Shown: positions 48,300 to 59,427 of the stretch, piece after piece
Numbering within the stretch: the first letter of the stretch is position 1
How the letters are laid out: each line of letters begins with the position of its first letter
Program-made: the position numbers and the translations under genes
From: Listeria aquatica FSL S10-1188
GTDB lineage: Bacteria; Bacillota; Bacilli; Lactobacillales; Listeriaceae
Length of the DNA stretch: 64,000 nt
Assembly (NCBI RefSeq): GCF_000525795.1
Contig: NZ_AOCG01000014.1
Span: 1-64,000 of the forward strand
Direction of reading: 5' to 3'
The notes under the pieces: model-generated
What the model saw: the letters and a program-made list of their open reading frames with translations, nothing else
Databases searched by the model: none
What the model was told of the DNA's origin: nothing

Positions 48300-49604
48300 T
48301 TATAATTCTTCTGCAACACTTTTTATAGCAGCTAACGCTCTTTCAGCTAATTTAGCATTGCGTTCTTGTTTAGCACGAATTTTTTCAGGTAGTTCTGGGA
48401 ACAAACCGAAGTTTACATTCATCGGTTGAAAGGTTTTGGTATTCGTAGAAGTAATATAATTAGCCATACTTCCGATCGCACTTTCTCTTGGAAACACAAT
48501 TGGTTCTTCCGAAGATACAAAGCGCGCAGCATTAATCCCAGCGGCAAGACCACTAGCAGCTGATTCCACGTAGCCTTCAACCCCTGTCATTTGACCTGCA
48601 AAGAACAAATCCTTACGAGTCTTTAATTGATAGGTACTTTGCATCGCCTTCGGAGAATTAATAAATGTATTCCGATGCATCACTCCATAGCGGATAATTT
48701 CCGCATTTTCTAAACCAGGAATCATTTGAAAGACACGTTTTTGTTCGCCCCACTTCAAATGAGTTTGAAAACCTACCATATTGTAAAGTGTTCCAGCCGC
48801 ATCGTCTTGACGAAGCTGAAGGACCGCATAAGGACGTTTTCCAGTCTTTGGATCTTCAAGGCCAACTGGTTTAAGAGGACCAAACAGCATGGTTTTAATC
48901 CCACGTTTCGCCATCACTTCAATTGGCATACACCCTTCAAAGAAAACCTCTTTTTCAAAGCTCTTTAACTCAGCAGTTTCTGCACTAATCAAGGCTTCAT
49001 AGAACGCAGTAAATTCTTCTTGTGTCATTGGACAATTGAGATATGCCGCTTCACCTTTATCATAACGAGATTTTAAATAAACTTTTTCCATATCAATACT
49101 ATCTTTTTCGATAATTGGAGCTGCCGCATCATAAAAATACAGATAATCTTCTCCAGTAACTTTGCGAATTTCTTCGGCTAACGCTTCACTCGTCAGTGGA
49201 CCCGTTGCAATAATTGTCGGGCCTTCTGGTATTGCTGTCACTTCTTCGTTAAAGACCGTTACAAGCGGATGATTTTTCACTTGTTCAGTTACATAGCCGG
49301 AAAATTCATGACGGTCAACAGCGAGCGCACCTCCAGCCGGAACAGAAGCTCGATCAGCCGCTTTTATAATAATCGAATCAAGCATTCGCATTTCTTCTTT
49401 GATAACTCCAACCGCATTTGTTAAACCATTTGCACGAAGTGAGTTCGTACAAACTAGCTCAGCAAATTTATCCGTATGGTGGGCTGGCGTTTGCTTCACT
49501 GGACGCATTTCATATAAATGCACTTTTACTCCACGCTTCGCGAGTTGCCAAGCTGCTTCACTTCCAGCTAAGCCCGCTCCAATTACATTGACCGTCTTTT
49601 CCAA
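48300..49604 (-). CDS. trmFO: Folate/FAD-dependent tRNA m5U54 methyltransferase TrmFO
   Basis: Methylates U54 in the tRNA T-loop using methylene-tetrahydrofolate and FADH2. The 434-residue protein opens with a dinucleotide fold ([20 protein letters not shown]) and carries [21 protein letters not shown] near 135, [12 protein letters not shown] near 220 and [20 protein letters not shown] near 350. The start is TTG at 49604, with GGAGGA upstream. It follows topA by 29 bases, the conserved topA-trmFO(gid)-xerC order. Intact. Confidence 0.97.
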   Translation of the reverse strand: MEKTVNVIGAGLAGSEAAWQLAKRGVKVHLYEMRPVKQTPAHHTDKFAELVCTNSLRANGLTNAVGVIKEEMRMLDSIIIKAADRASVPAGGALAVDRHEFSGYVTEQVKNHPLVTVFNEEVTAIPEGPTIIATGPLTSEALAEEIRKVTGEDYLYFYDAAAPIIEKDSIDMEKVYLKSRYDKGEAAYLNCPMTQEEFTAFYEALISAETAELKSFEKEVFFEGCMPIEVMAKRGIKTMLFGPLKPVGLEDPKTGKRPYAVLQLRQDDAAGTLYNMVGFQTHLKWGEQKRVFQMIPGLENAEIIRYGVMHRNTFINSPKAMQSTYQLKTRKDLFFAGQMTGVEGYVESAASGLAAGINAARFVSSEEPIVFPRESAIGSMANYITSTNTKTFQPMNVNFGLFPELPEKIRAKQERNAKLAERALAAIKSVAEEL

Positions 49605-49633
49605 CTAACTTCCTCCTTCGATCAGATCTCCGC

Positions 49634-51716
49634 CTATTTTTGTGTTTCTTCTTTGTAATCACAATTCGTACACTGGACTTGAACGCCTTTTTTCAATTTC
49701 TTCTCAACGAGGGCATGCTCGCCGCATTTTGGACAAGGCCGTTCAACTGGTTTATCCCAAGAAACATAATCACAATCTGGGTACCGATTGCATCCATAAA
49801 AAATTCGGTTCTTCTTGCTCTTTCTTTCAATCACTTGACCTTCCCGACATTTCGGGCAAGTAACCCCAATTTCTTTTACAATAGCTTTTGTATTACGACA
49901 TTCAGGAAAACGACTGCAAGCTAAAAACTTACCATATTTTCCCATTTTATATACCATCGGAGCTCCGCAAACATCACAATCAATTCCTGCGGGTTCATCT
50001 TTGATTTCGATTTTTTCCATTTCTTCATCGGCGCGTTTTACATGTGGTTCAAATTGTTTGTAAAACTCATCAATGACTTTGATCCACTGCATTTTACCGT
50101 GCTCAATTTCATCCAGATCATTTTCCATATCAGCTGTAAAGCTAACATCTAAAATTTCCGGGAAATATTCAGAAATCATTTCATTCACAATTTCTCCAAG
50201 TTCAGTTGGCGCAAATCGCTTATTCGTAAGCGAAACATAATTACGACGCTGGATGGTATCAATCGTCGGGGAATACGTAGAAGGTCTACCTACCCCAATT
50301 TCTTCCAAAGTACGTACCAGTCTAGCTTCTGTGTAACGTGGAGGTGGCTGTGTGAAATGCTGACGCTGTTCAAGCGACTCCGAAGTAACTTTGTCCCCTT
50401 TTTTTCAGCTCAGGTAAAATATTTTCTTTTTCTTCTTTATTGTCATCGTTACTTTCCACATATACCTTCATAAAACCAGCGAACTTGATTTTCGAACCGT
50501 TTGCTCGAAAGCGAACGCCATTATTTTCCATATCAACACGCATAGTATCAAGAACAGCCGGTGTCATTTGGCTTGCAACAAATCGCTCCCAGATCAAACG
50601 ATAAAGTCGAAGTTGATCCCGACTTAGATATTCTTTCATTTCTTGCGGCGAACGCAAAACACTTGTAGGTCGAATAGCTTCGTGGGCATCTTGTGAACCT
50701 TTTTGATTCTTATCTTGCCGTTTTTTCTTGCGGGCAAAATCTGTTCCATAATTTTCTTCAATGTAATTATACGCTTCATTCGTTGCTGTATCAGAAATCC
50801 GAGTAGAATCGGTACGCATGTAAGTGATTAACCCAACAGTCCCTTGTCTACCAAGTTTTATTCCTTCATACAATTGTTGAGCAAGCATCATCGTTTTACG
50901 CGTTCTAAAATTCAGTTTACGTGCAGCTTCTTGTTGCAGTGATGAAGTTGTAAAGGGAGCTGCTGGATTACGAAGTCTTTCCTTTTTCGTAACATCAATT
51001 ACTTCATAATCTTTACCTTTAATTTTCGCCATGACTGCTTTAACATCCGCGGCATTTTCCAATTTTTTTCTTTTTTACCATCTACGCCGTAAAAATTCGC
51101 TTGAAACGATTTACGACCTTTTTTGAAATTCCCATCAATTGTCCAGTATTCTTCAGGTTTAAAGTTATTGATTTCTTTTTCACGATCAATAATCAAACGA
51201 AGTGCAATCGACTGAACACGTCCTGCACTTAAGCCTTTTTTGATTTTTTTCCAAAGAATGGGGCTAATGTTGTAACCCACAAGTCTGTCAAGCACCCGCC
51301 GAGCTTGTTGAGCATCAACAAGATCCATGTCAATCTTACGCGGATGTTTAAAAGATTCTTTCACTGCATCCTTCGTAATTTCATTAAAAACAACCCGCAG
51401 GTCATCTGTCTGGTCAAGCTCTAAACTATTCGCTAAATGCCATGCAATAGCCTCTCCTTCTCTGTCGGGGTCAGCTGCGAGATAAACTTTTTTTAGCTTT
51501 TTTAGCCGCTTGTTTCAATTCTTTTAAAACAGGTCCTTTACCACGGATCGTAATATATTTAGGCTCAAAGTTATGTTCAAAATCAACGCCCATCTGGCTT
51601 TTAGGCAAATCGCGAACATGTCCCATCGAAGCTTTCACTTGATATTTTTTTCCGAGATATTTTTCAATTGTTTTAGCTTTTGCTGGTGATTCTACAATAA
51701 CAAGATAGTCTGCCAT
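49634..51716 (-). CDS. topA: DNA topoisomerase I (three break points)
   Basis: Type IA topoisomerase relaxing negative supercoils. The TOPRIM domain begins [20 protein letters not shown] and contains the [13 protein letters not shown] metal site. The catalytic Tyr is in [13 protein letters not shown]. Three C4 zinc fingers lie at the C-terminus (CDVCGAP, CPKCREG, CPKCGEH). Breaks: T7 51488-51494, paired runs T7 51063-51069 and T6 51071-51076, and T7 50399-50405. Removing four bases in all gives 692 residues, the known family size. GGAGG lies ten bases before the ATG. Confidence 0.95.
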
Positions 51717-51839
51717 GTATTCATTTCCTCCCTAATTGGGTCAAATAAACGGGCTAAATAAACAATCTTCCTTTTATTTTTTGCCTCGTTTTACTGTTCA
51801 AATTATCCAAAGTGTTCGAACAACTTGATTCAGTAGTCA

Positions 51840-51869
51840 ATAATAGCCCGTAAAAAAAAAGTTTGTCAA
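51840..51869 (-). promoter_or_regulatory. topA promoter
   Basis: TTGACA (51864-51869), 18-bp spacer with a T9 run, and TATTAT (51840-51845) on the minus strand, about 120 bases before topA. The rest of the dprA-topA gap (51870-52002) shows nothing else. Confidence 0.75.
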
Positions 51870-52002
51870 TCTATATATTTCTTCAACTAGATTTTACGCA
51901 CTTAATATAGAAGGTTTTTGTTACCCTTTAGCAAACTTATCTCAAAAATTTTAGAAATGCAAGCTAAATCCCCTTTTTCTCATGAAAAATTAATCCATTT
52001 AC

Positions 52003-52833
52003 TTAAAATAAGAAACTTTCGACAACCTGTTGAGGATTCGCAACAAGCCTCGCCCCCTCCATGATAAGATCATGAGCGCCTGCCGATCCATCCGAAAAAA
52101 TATTTCCTGGAACGACAAAAACTTCACGATTTTGCTCAACAGCATATTGAACAGTAAGGAGCGCACCGCCTCGCGATTTTTCTTCCGTGAGTAATACGCC
52201 TCTAGAAATTCCACTTAATAGCCTGCTACGCTCCTCCAAAAAACGCGAGTCAAATGCAGTATCAGGCGTATATTCAGTTATCGTTACCCCCGTTTGTTCA
52301 ATTTTTTCCAGTAATTGCCGATTATTTTTTGGAAACAAAGAGTGATGGCCTGACGCTAATACGCAAACGATTTCGCCTCCCATTCTAGCTGACGTTCTTA
52401 AAACTGTTTCCTCCGTTCCATTTAACGTGCCCGTAAGCACTCCAAATTTCGACTTCATGAGTCCATTTGTAAAAAAACGCGTAACAGCTTTTCCATAAGG
52501 GCGCATTTGATGCGTTCCGATTACTGTAATGAGTTCTTTTTCTAGTAAAGAAAAATTCCCCTTACCAAAAAGAAGTGGCGGAGTAAAAGTGATTTCACGC
52601 AGCAAACGCGGATAATTGTCATCATCATAAAAAATGATTCTTCCCCCTTCCTCAAAAAAAGCTTGAAAATCAGTCGAATTTCTTTTAATCCATTTCCGTT
52701 CCTCGCTTGACAAAAGAGTTGAAATTTCTTTCTTAGATTGGTGAGCTCGGTAGCGAGCAAATAACTCTGCTCGCCTTCTTGCAGGGAGACTTGCAAGCTC
52801 TCCCCATTCTGCATGATTCATTTTAAAGTTCAT
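52003..52833 (-). CDS. dprA: DprA/Smf-like DNA processing protein (divergent motifs)
   Basis: DprA normally protects incoming single-stranded DNA during transformation and loads RecA. This 276-residue protein keeps the family frame: the N-terminal helical region, then a Rossmann-like domain (ITVIGTHQMRPYGKA near residue 105, GGEIVCVLASGHHSLFPKNN, LSGISRGVLLTEEKSRGGAL, NREVFVVPGNIFSDGSAGAH). However, the usual GSR is GTH and the SGLARGID motif is replaced by LTGTLNGTEET. Function may therefore be reduced, or this may be a lineage-specific form. AAAGGAGG lies eight bases before the ATG. Upstream of topA, as usual. Confidence 0.88.
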   Translation of the reverse strand: MNFKMNHAEWGELASLPARRRAELFARYRAHQSKKEISTLLSSEERKWIKRNSTDFQAFFEEGGRIIFYDDDNYPRLLREITFTPPLLFGKGNFSLLEKELITVIGTHQMRPYGKAVTRFFTNGLMKSKFGVLTGTLNGTEETVLRTSARMGGEIVCVLASGHHSLFPKNNRQLLEKIEQTGVTITEYTPDTAFDSRFLEERSRLLSGISRGVLLTEEKSRGGALLTVQYAVEQNREVFVVPGNIFSDGSAGAHDLIMEGARLVANPQQVVESFLF

Positions 52834-52911
52834 CAGATTGACCTCCTTTTAGCCATCTTACTGAAAGTTATCAAGAAGGTAAAATCCGCAAAAATGCTTT
52901 TTAAGGCTAGC

Positions 52912-52938
52912 AAAAAAGCTGTCCTTTAAAAGACAGCT
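52912..52938 (-). terminator. rnhB terminator
   Basis: AGCTGTC / GACAGCT stem and T6 on the minus strand, between rnhB and dprA. Confidence 0.85.
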
Positions 52939-52976
52939 CATTATCAAACTTTCATTTGATTTTTCATAACAAATAG

Positions 52977-53742
52977 TTAAGCAAAAAACGATTTTACTGG
53001 AGCGAAACTCACACGATGAATTGGACAAGGTCCAAGTTTTTCCAGACCTTCAAGGTGCTTTTTCGTTCCGTATCCCATATTATTTTGGAAATCATATCCC
53101 GGATAAATCAATTCAAATTCACGCATCATCCGGTCTCGTTCCACTTTAGCTAAAATAGAAGCTGCAGCAATGGAAATGCTCTTAGTATCGCCTTTAATGA
53201 TCGAGCATTCTTTTTCGGAGTGACCAAGTGGCATGGCATCGATTAACGTATAGTCAGGAGGGGGCGAAAGCTTCTCTAAAGCCTCTTTCATCGCACACTT
53301 TGTCGCCTCGTAAATGTTGATTTCATCGATCACTTCATGAGAAACGACGCCAATCCCATAGGAAATCGCTTGTTTTTTGATTTCTTCACTATAAAAAAGA
53401 CGCTTCGTTTCACTGAGTTGTTTCGAATCATTCATTCCTAATAGTTCAAAATCCTCCCGCAAAATTACCGCTGCAGCGACAACAGGACCAGCAAGCGGGC
53501 CTCTTCCCACTTCATCAACTCCTGCAATTTGCGAATACCCTTGCTCTCTGTAAAACAGCTCATAAGCTTTCATTTGTTCAAACTGTTCGTGCAGCTTTTT
53601 TTTGCTTATCTAAACGTTTTTCAGCTGCACTTACAAGTTTGATTATCCCTTTCCGTGAATCTTCTCGAAAGCTTAGCAATTCTTCCTCAGAATTCACCGC
53701 AGCAAGTAGCCGTTTCACTTCAGCAATCGACATTTTCTGCAT
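52977..53742 (-). CDS. rnhB: Ribonuclease HII (frameshifted)
   Basis: Removes ribonucleotides from DNA and RNA-DNA hybrids. The catalytic domain has [20 protein letters not shown] (metal-binding D and E), [31 protein letters not shown] and [13 protein letters not shown] helical N-terminal extension typical of Firmicute RNase HII ([20 protein letters not shown]) lies in another frame because of the T8 run at 53596-53603. One base fewer gives 254 residues. The start at 53742 has GAGGAG upstream and overlaps the rbgA end by about 23 bases. Confidence 0.94.
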
Positions 53743-54604
53743 GTTTCATCTCCTCTTTTTCTGGAAAATCAAAAGAGAGTCTTCCCACTTTTTGTGTTCG
53801 AATCTCACGTACCACAAGCTCCGCTGCACGCCCGTAATCCGCTTCACCGTATCTATCAAGAAACCCTTTCCGTTCTGCAATTTCTTTCAGCCACTCAGCC
53901 CCAGTATCGCTCTTAGACGCGACTTGATTCCACTGTTGAAACTGATTGGGGTAGTGCGTATGGATAAAGGTTAAACCAAACCCTGCAATATCTTCCATGT
54001 TTAGCAAATCGTCCTTAATCGCACCAGTTAAAGCTAGCTTATAACCCACTTCTTGATCTTCAAATTTCGGCCACAAAATCCCTGGTGTATCAAGGAGTTC
54101 CAGTGCCTTCCCAACCTTTATCCATTGTTGCGCCTTCGTCACACCCGGTTTATTTCCTGTTTTGGCAATATTTTTCTTGGCAAGTCGGTTAATCAAAGTG
54201 GACTTCCCGACATTTGGAATCCCCAAAATCATTGCTCGAATAGCCCGAGGTCGCATTCCGCGTTCTCTTAAGCGAGCGAACTTTTCTGCCATTAAAGCCT
54301 CAGCAGCCTTTTCAATCGCATGCATGTTCTTTCCTTGCTGCGAGTTCACAGCAACCGCTATAAGTCCTTTTTCTTTAAAATGTCGAATCCAAGCTTGTGT
54401 TACCTTTTCATCTGCCATGTCTGCTTTATTTAAGATGATCACCCTTTTTTTCTGATGAATAATCTCTTCAAGCATGGGATTGGAAGATGAAACAGGAATT
54501 CGTGCATCCACTAACTCAAAAATCACATCTACTAACTTTAATTTTTCCGTCACTTCACGGCGCGCTTTGGCCATATGACCTGGAAACCACTGAATTGTCA
54601 TCAT
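53720..54604 (-). CDS. rbgA: Ribosome biogenesis GTPase RbgA (YlqF)
   Basis: Essential circularly permuted GTPase for late 50S assembly. The G motifs appear in permuted order: NKAD (G4) near residue 59, then GIPNVGKST (G1) near 128 and DTPG (G3) near 173. The N-terminus IQWFPGHMAKARRE is typical. The 294-residue length is slightly above the Bacillus 282. TAGGAG precedes the ATG at 54604. It lies between sipZ and rnhB, as in Listeria and Bacillus. Intact. Confidence 0.97.
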   Translation of the reverse strand: MMTIQWFPGHMAKARREVTEKLKLVDVIFELVDARIPVSSSNPMLEEIIHQKKRVIILNKADMADEKVTQAWIRHFKEKGLIAVAVNSQQGKNMHAIEKAAEALMAEKFARLRERGMRPRAIRAMILGIPNVGKSTLINRLAKKNIAKTGNKPGVTKAQQWIKVGKALELLDTPGILWPKFEDQEVGYKLALTGAIKDDLLNMEDIAGFGLTFIHTHYPNQFQQWNQVASKSDTGAEWLKEIAERKGFLDRYGEADYGRAAELVVREIRTQKVGRLSFDFPEKEEMKHAENVDC

Positions 54605-54612
54605 CTATACTC

Positions 54613-55153
54613 CTACTTTATAATTTTTGCATTATCAATTGGCCAGTAACTAAGTGGTGCAGTTCCAAGGACTTTGCTTTTAGAAATCGGCCCGACAATA
54701 CGACTATCACGGCTAGCTCTTCTATTATCTCCCAAAACAAAATAAGTATCTTTTGGAACTTTACCATCTTTTAGCATTTCTTTCGTGCTATAGTTTTCCG
54801 TTAAATAGCCTTCCTTCATCTTTTTTCGATAAGTATCTAAATAAGGCTCCTCATACCTTTTCCCGTTCACATAAAGCACATCAGATCTATATTCAATTTC
54901 ATCGCCAGGAAGCCCTATAACACGCTTTATATAATCTGTCTTTCCTTCACGAAACACAATCACGTCAAAACGTTCAATTTTGTCAAAGCGATTAATGATA
55001 ACTCGATCCCCGTCCCGTAGCGTTGGCATCATCGAAACACCATCAACCATGATTGGGACAAATAAATAAAAGCGAATTATCAGTGCTAAAATTATCGCCA
55101 CGACAAGCGCCCAAATCCACGCCCAAAGTGTTTTTAAATTTTTTTTCTTTCAC
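54613..55153 (-). CDS. sipZ: Type I signal peptidase SipZ (frameshifted near start)
   Basis: Membrane serine protease that removes signal peptides from exported proteins. After repair of the T8 run at 55139-55146 (one base fewer) the N-terminus reads VKEKNLKTLWAWIWALVVAI, one TM helix. It runs into the catalytic Ser region VDGVSMMPTL and the Lys region DYIKRVIGLPGD, and ends with LGDNRRASRDSR. The corrected length is 179 residues (the L. monocytogenes enzyme is about 180). The start is GTG at 55153, with GAGGCGG eight bases upstream. Third of three tandem peptidases. The name follows gene order. Confidence 0.88.
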
Positions 55154-55228
55154 AACTTGCACCGCCTCAATCAAACTTCCGAGCCTCTATGTGTTATTAT
55201 AAACGAAAAAAAAGCTCGCTGAATAGCC

Positions 55229-55258
55229 AAAAATCCGTGAAGTAGCTTCACGGATTTT
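55229..55258 (-). terminator. sipY terminator
   Basis: AAAATCCGTGAAG CTA CTTCACGGATTTT hairpin extended by TT on the minus strand; it separates sipY from sipZ. Confidence 0.85.
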
Positions 55259-55268
55259 CCATTATATT

Positions 55269-55820
55269 TTATTTTTTGCCAAAGTTCATAACAACACCAT
55301 CTACAGCGGATGAATTAATAAAGCCAAATATTCGACTGTCCATGCTACCTTCACGGTTATCTCCCAGAACGAAAAGTTTACCATCAGGAACCGTTGTGGA
55401 ACCCGTGATATCTTTCAGCGTAAAGTCACCATCACCATCTCCTGGCTCTCGGTAGGTCTTCATGTCCTTCGCCAAATAAGACTCATTTTTCTTTTTGCCA
55501 TTCACATAAAGCGCACCGTTCTTAAATTCAATTTTATCGCCTGGAACTCCGATTACACGTTTGATGAAATACTTCCCTTCATCTCCCGTTGATACCGGTG
55601 CATCAAACACAATTTTATCAAATCGGTCAGGTTTTGTTATCTTTTCAATAAAAATCCGGTTACCATCTTCATACGTAGGGTACATTGACATGCCATCAAC
55701 TTTTACTGGTGCAAATACAAAAGTACGCACAAGCATTGCAATCCCAATTGCAACTAAAATGACAAGTACCCAGCTAAGAATTTGTCTCCAAATGGATTTT
55801 TTCTTTACTTCTTCTGTCAT
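55269..55820 (-). CDS. sipY: Type I signal peptidase SipY
   Basis: Second of three tandem signal peptidases, 183 residues. It begins MTEEVKKKSIWRQILSW with one TM helix (about residues 15-36), the catalytic Ser in VDGMSMYPTYEDG and Lys in YFIKRVIGVPGDK, and LGDNREGSMDSR near the C-terminus. The start at 55820 is chosen by family N-terminus with GAGAGGAA upstream; an in-frame extension further upstream is improbable. It is flanked by sipX and sipZ and followed by its own terminator. Intact, unlike its two neighbours. Confidence 0.9.
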   Translation of the reverse strand: MTEEVKKKSIWRQILSWVLVILVAIGIAMLVRTFVFAPVKVDGMSMYPTYEDGNRIFIEKITKPDRFDKIVFDAPVSTGDEGKYFIKRVIGVPGDKIEFKNGALYVNGKKKNESYLAKDMKTYREPGDGDGDFTLKDITGSTTVPDGKLFVLGDNREGSMDSRIFGFINSSAVDGVVMNFGKK

Positions 55821-55928
55821 AAAATTTCTACTTCCTCTCAAAATAAGCCTGCTTCTCGTCAAATAGTTTTTTCTTATTATCCCATTAATCATTTTGATTG
55901 TAAAGAAAACAAGTTTGCTGGCTATTTC

Positions 55929-56487
55929 TTAGCGTTTTAGTGAACTGCCAAATGAAATAACTTTTCCAATTACATCATCTTCACTAATAAAGCCGATGTA
56001 GCGACTATCTTTGCTGATACGCCGATTATCACCAAGAACGAATAAATGATTTTTTGGCACAACTTTTGCATTTTTAACTGCAGGCAAATCTTCAAGTTTG
56101 AAGTTATTCGTTAAATAGCCATTTGCAACTTTTTCTTTTTCCCCTTCTAAATACGGTTCATCATATTTTTTACCATTAATATAGAGGGTATCTTTTTTGT
56201 ATTCAACCTTATCTCCTGGAAGCCCAATCACTCGTTTAATGTATTCTGCACCTTTTTCATCAGGTGCTGGAAAAACAATAATGTCAAACCTTTTCGGCGT
56301 TGAAAGTTTATTGATAAATAAATGTTCACCATCATGAAGTGTTGGATCCATGGAATCTCCGTAAACCGTTACCGGCGAAATCAAAAAATAGCGAATCGCA
56401 AAAGCTACTACTAAAGCGATAATTATCACTTTCAGCCAACCGAAGATAGACGAAAAAAAAAGTACCTTTTCCTTGTTCTTTTTTCAT
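55929..56487 (-). CDS. sipX: Type I signal peptidase SipX (frameshifted near start)
   Basis: First of the tandem signal peptidases. After removing one base from the A9 run at 56453-56461 the protein begins MKKEQGKGTFFSSIFGWLKV and continues into the TM helix IIIALVVAFAIRYFLI. The catalytic Ser is in VYGDSMDPTLHDG, the Lys in EYIKRVIGLPGDK and the conserved LGDNRRISKDSR near the end. Corrected length is 185 residues. The start at 56487 has AGAGG upstream. It lies between the clpX terminator and sipY. Confidence 0.88.
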
Positions 56488-56565
56488 CCCTTCAATTCCT
56501 CTCTAAATGATTTTATTAAAGTATAGCATGAAAAATAGGTGAATCAAAGAAACACTCCAAAAAAG

Positions 56566-56606
56566 CAAAAAGCCAGCACTTTAATAAAAAATGCTGGCTT
56601 TTTCCT
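56566..56606 (-). terminator. clpX terminator
   Basis: AAAAGCCAGCA / TGCTGGCTTTT stem with T5 on the minus strand, directly after the clpX stop. Confidence 0.92.
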
Positions 56607-57866
56607 CATGCTGAAGTTTTAGTCGGGATCAGAGAGCCATCATTTAGCTGCATCTGTGGATATTCTTCTCCCGTCACGGCTTCTTTCGTAATGATACACT
56701 TCACGATATCATCTCGAGATGGAATCTCAAACATCACATCAAGCATAATACGTTCAATAATGGAACGAAGACCACGCGCACCAGTTTTTCGGTGGATCGC
56801 TTCTCTAGCAATTTCAAGAAGCGCTCCGTCTGTAAATTCAAGTTCAACATCATCTAGTTCCAACATTTTTTGATATTGTTTAACAAGCGCATTTTTAGGT
56901 TGCGTTAGGATAGAAACCAGTGTTTCCTCATCCAATTGTTCAAGCGTTGCGATTACTGGCAAACGTCCGATAAACTCAGGAATTAAACCAAACTTGAGCA
57001 AATCTTCCGGTACTACTTTTGAAAGATAAGTTTCATCTTCATTAAGCACTTCATTTTCAGTGCCAAATCCGATCACTTTTTCTCCCATACGGTTTTTTAC
57101 GATTTGTTCAATTCCGTCAAAAGCACCACCAACAATAAACAAAATGTTACTTGTATCAATTTGAATAAATTCTTGATGCGGATGTTTTCTTCCTCCTTGA
57201 GGCGGAACACTTGCTACAGTACCTTCTAAAATTTTAAGAAGAGCTTGTTGCACACCTTCCCCCGAAACATCTCGAGTAATAGAAGGATTTTCCGATTTAC
57301 GAGCTACCTTATCAATTTCATCAATGTAGATGATGCCTTTTTCAGCTTTTTCTACATCAAAATCCGCCGCTTGAATCAGTTTTAGCAAGATATTTTCAAC
57401 ATCTTCCCCAACGTATCCCGCTTCAGTAAGCGAAGTCGCATCTGCAATGGCAAATGGAACATTTAGAATACGTGCAAGCGTTTGAGCAAGGAGTGTTTTC
57501 CCGCTTCCTGTAGGACCGATGATACAGATATTACTTTTTGAAAGCTCTACATCGTCCTCTGTTGATTCATTGGAATTAATACGCTTATAGTGATTATATA
57601 CCGCAACAGAAAGTGCTTTTTTTTGCTCGTTCTTGACCAATTACATAATCACTTAAAATCGAACGGATTTCATGCGGTTTTGGTACATTCCCAAAATCGA
57701 CTGCTTCCGATACGTTCAGTTCTTCTTCAATGATCTCGTTGCAAAGTTCGATGCATTCATCACAAATATATACGCCTGGGCCAGCAACAAGTTTTCTAAC
57801 TTGGTCTTGTGTTTTTCCACAAAAGGAGCACTTAAGTTGACCTTTTTCATCATTAAATTTGAACAA
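56606..57866 (-). CDS. clpX: ATP-dependent Clp protease ATPase subunit ClpX (frameshifted)
   Basis: AAA+ unfoldase for ClpP. The N-terminal zinc-binding domain has [10 protein letters not shown] and CDECIELC. The ATPase domain has [27 protein letters not shown], the IGF loop VIGFGTEN and [10 protein letters not shown]. The frame breaks in the T8 run at 57617-57624; one base fewer joins [21 protein letters not shown] choose the TTG at 57866 ([10 protein letters not shown]), which has AAGGGG ten bases upstream and gives 419 residues, the Listeria length; a GTG two codons earlier is too close. Confidence 0.95.
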
Positions 57867-57965
57867 ATTCACTTCACCCCTTCATATCAATGGAATCGAG
57901 GTTTTCCAATTCCTTGTGATACTAATGATAGCACCACCACTTCAAAAATACTACTCATCTGATTT

Positions 57966-58009
57966 ATAAAAAAGAAAGGACATGAGAGTCTTCTCGTGTC
58001 CTTCTTTCA
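57966..58009 (-). terminator. tig terminator
   Basis: AAAGAAGGACACGAG / CTCATGTCCTTTCTTT stem (with one mismatch and one bulge) and T6 on the minus strand. Confidence 0.88.
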
Positions 58010-58028
58010 CAAAAAACGATTTTCCTTC

Positions 58029-59313
58029 TTATTTTTCGACAGCACTGTCTACTAAAAGATCAATCGCTTTACGGATTTTAAGGTCAGCTTTTAGTTCACT
58101 CAAGTCACCAAGCGCTTGACGAACCGCATCTTTTTCCATTCCGTATTTTTCTGCAAGCGAGCTTACTTCTTCATCGATTTCAGCTTCTGCTGGCTCGATG
58201 TTTTCTGCATCAGCAATCGCTTCAAGAACTAAATTCATTTTCACGCGTTTTTCAGCGTCTTTTTCCATTTGTTCATGCATTGTTTCTTCTGTTTGACCAG
58301 TAAATTGGTAGTAGAGCTCTGGTGTCAAGCCTTGAGCTTGTAAGTCTTGAGTAAAGTGGCTCATCAAGTGATCCGCTTCATGATGGATCATTGCATGTGG
58401 AATGTCCACTTCTGCACCAGCTACAGCTTTTTCAAGAACTTCATCTTGTTTTGCTTGACTCGCTGCATCTTCTTTTGCTTCTTTTAGACGCTTAGTCGTT
58501 TTTTTCTTTAAGTTCTGCCACTGTTTCCACTTCAGAATCGATATCTTTTGCAAGTTCATCGTCCAGTTCAGGAACTTCCTTAGTTTTGATTTCATGAACT
58601 TTTACTTTAAATGTAGCAGGTTGTCCAGCTAAATCTTCAGCATGATATTCTTCAGGGAAAGTGATCGAAACTTCTTTTTCTTCGCCAGCTTTTGTTCCAA
58701 CTAGTTGTTCTTCAAAGCCAGGAATGAATTGACCAGATCCGAGTTCAAGCGAATAGTTGTCCGCTTGTCCACCTTCAAATGGTTCACCGTCTTTGAACCC
58801 TTCAAAATCAATGACAACAGTATCGCCATTTGCTGCTGGCTCATCTTCTTTTACGACAAGATCAGCTTGACGCTCTGTTAGATTTTTAAGTTCTTCTTCT
58901 ACTTCTTCGTCTTTAAGTTCAGCATCTTGTTTAGCAACTTCTAGTCCCTTATAGTCGCCAAGCTTAACTTCTGGTTTTACAGTCACTTCAGCTGTTAGTT
59001 TCCAGTTTTCCCCTTTTTCCATAGATTCCACATTTACTTGTGGCGTATCGACAGGATCGATTCCAGCTTCTTCTACAGCTCGAGTATAGACTTCTGGAAG
59101 GATGATATCAAGAGCATCTTGATAAAGCGCTTCTTCACCAAAGCGTTGATTAAAAATTTGACGTGGTACTTTTCCTTTTCGGAATCCAGGTACGTTTAAA
59201 GTTTTACGAACTTTTTGGAAAGCTCGGTCAAGACCTGTTTTAATTTCTTCTTGATTAATTTCAAAAGAAAGGGTTCCTACATTACCTTCTTTTTTTTCCC
59301 ATTTTACTGACAT
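58029..59313 (-). CDS. tig: Trigger factor (frameshifted)
   Basis: Ribosome-bound chaperone and peptidyl-prolyl isomerase. The N-terminal ribosome-binding domain has the signature [20 protein letters not shown] near residue 40. The FKBP-like domain has [17 protein letters not shown] near 155 and the helical chaperone domain follows. The frame breaks in the T7 run at 58499-58505; one base fewer joins [20 protein letters not shown] and gives 427 residues, the usual Listeria length. It precedes clpX, as in Bacillus and Listeria. Confidence 0.96.
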
Positions 59314-59427
59314 GGTTTTATTCCCTCCATCATCTATTTAATTAAATGTAAATAAGTTCATGACAAGTTTCAGCCATACCCCTATATTTTAACATAAAAC
59401 CCACTTGATGAAAACAGGAAAGCCGAT

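Noticed and set aside
54613-56487. Three similar signal peptidases as a recent duplication or assembly repeat
   Set aside because: Their sequences are clearly diverged and tandem sipXYZ is a known Listeria arrangement.
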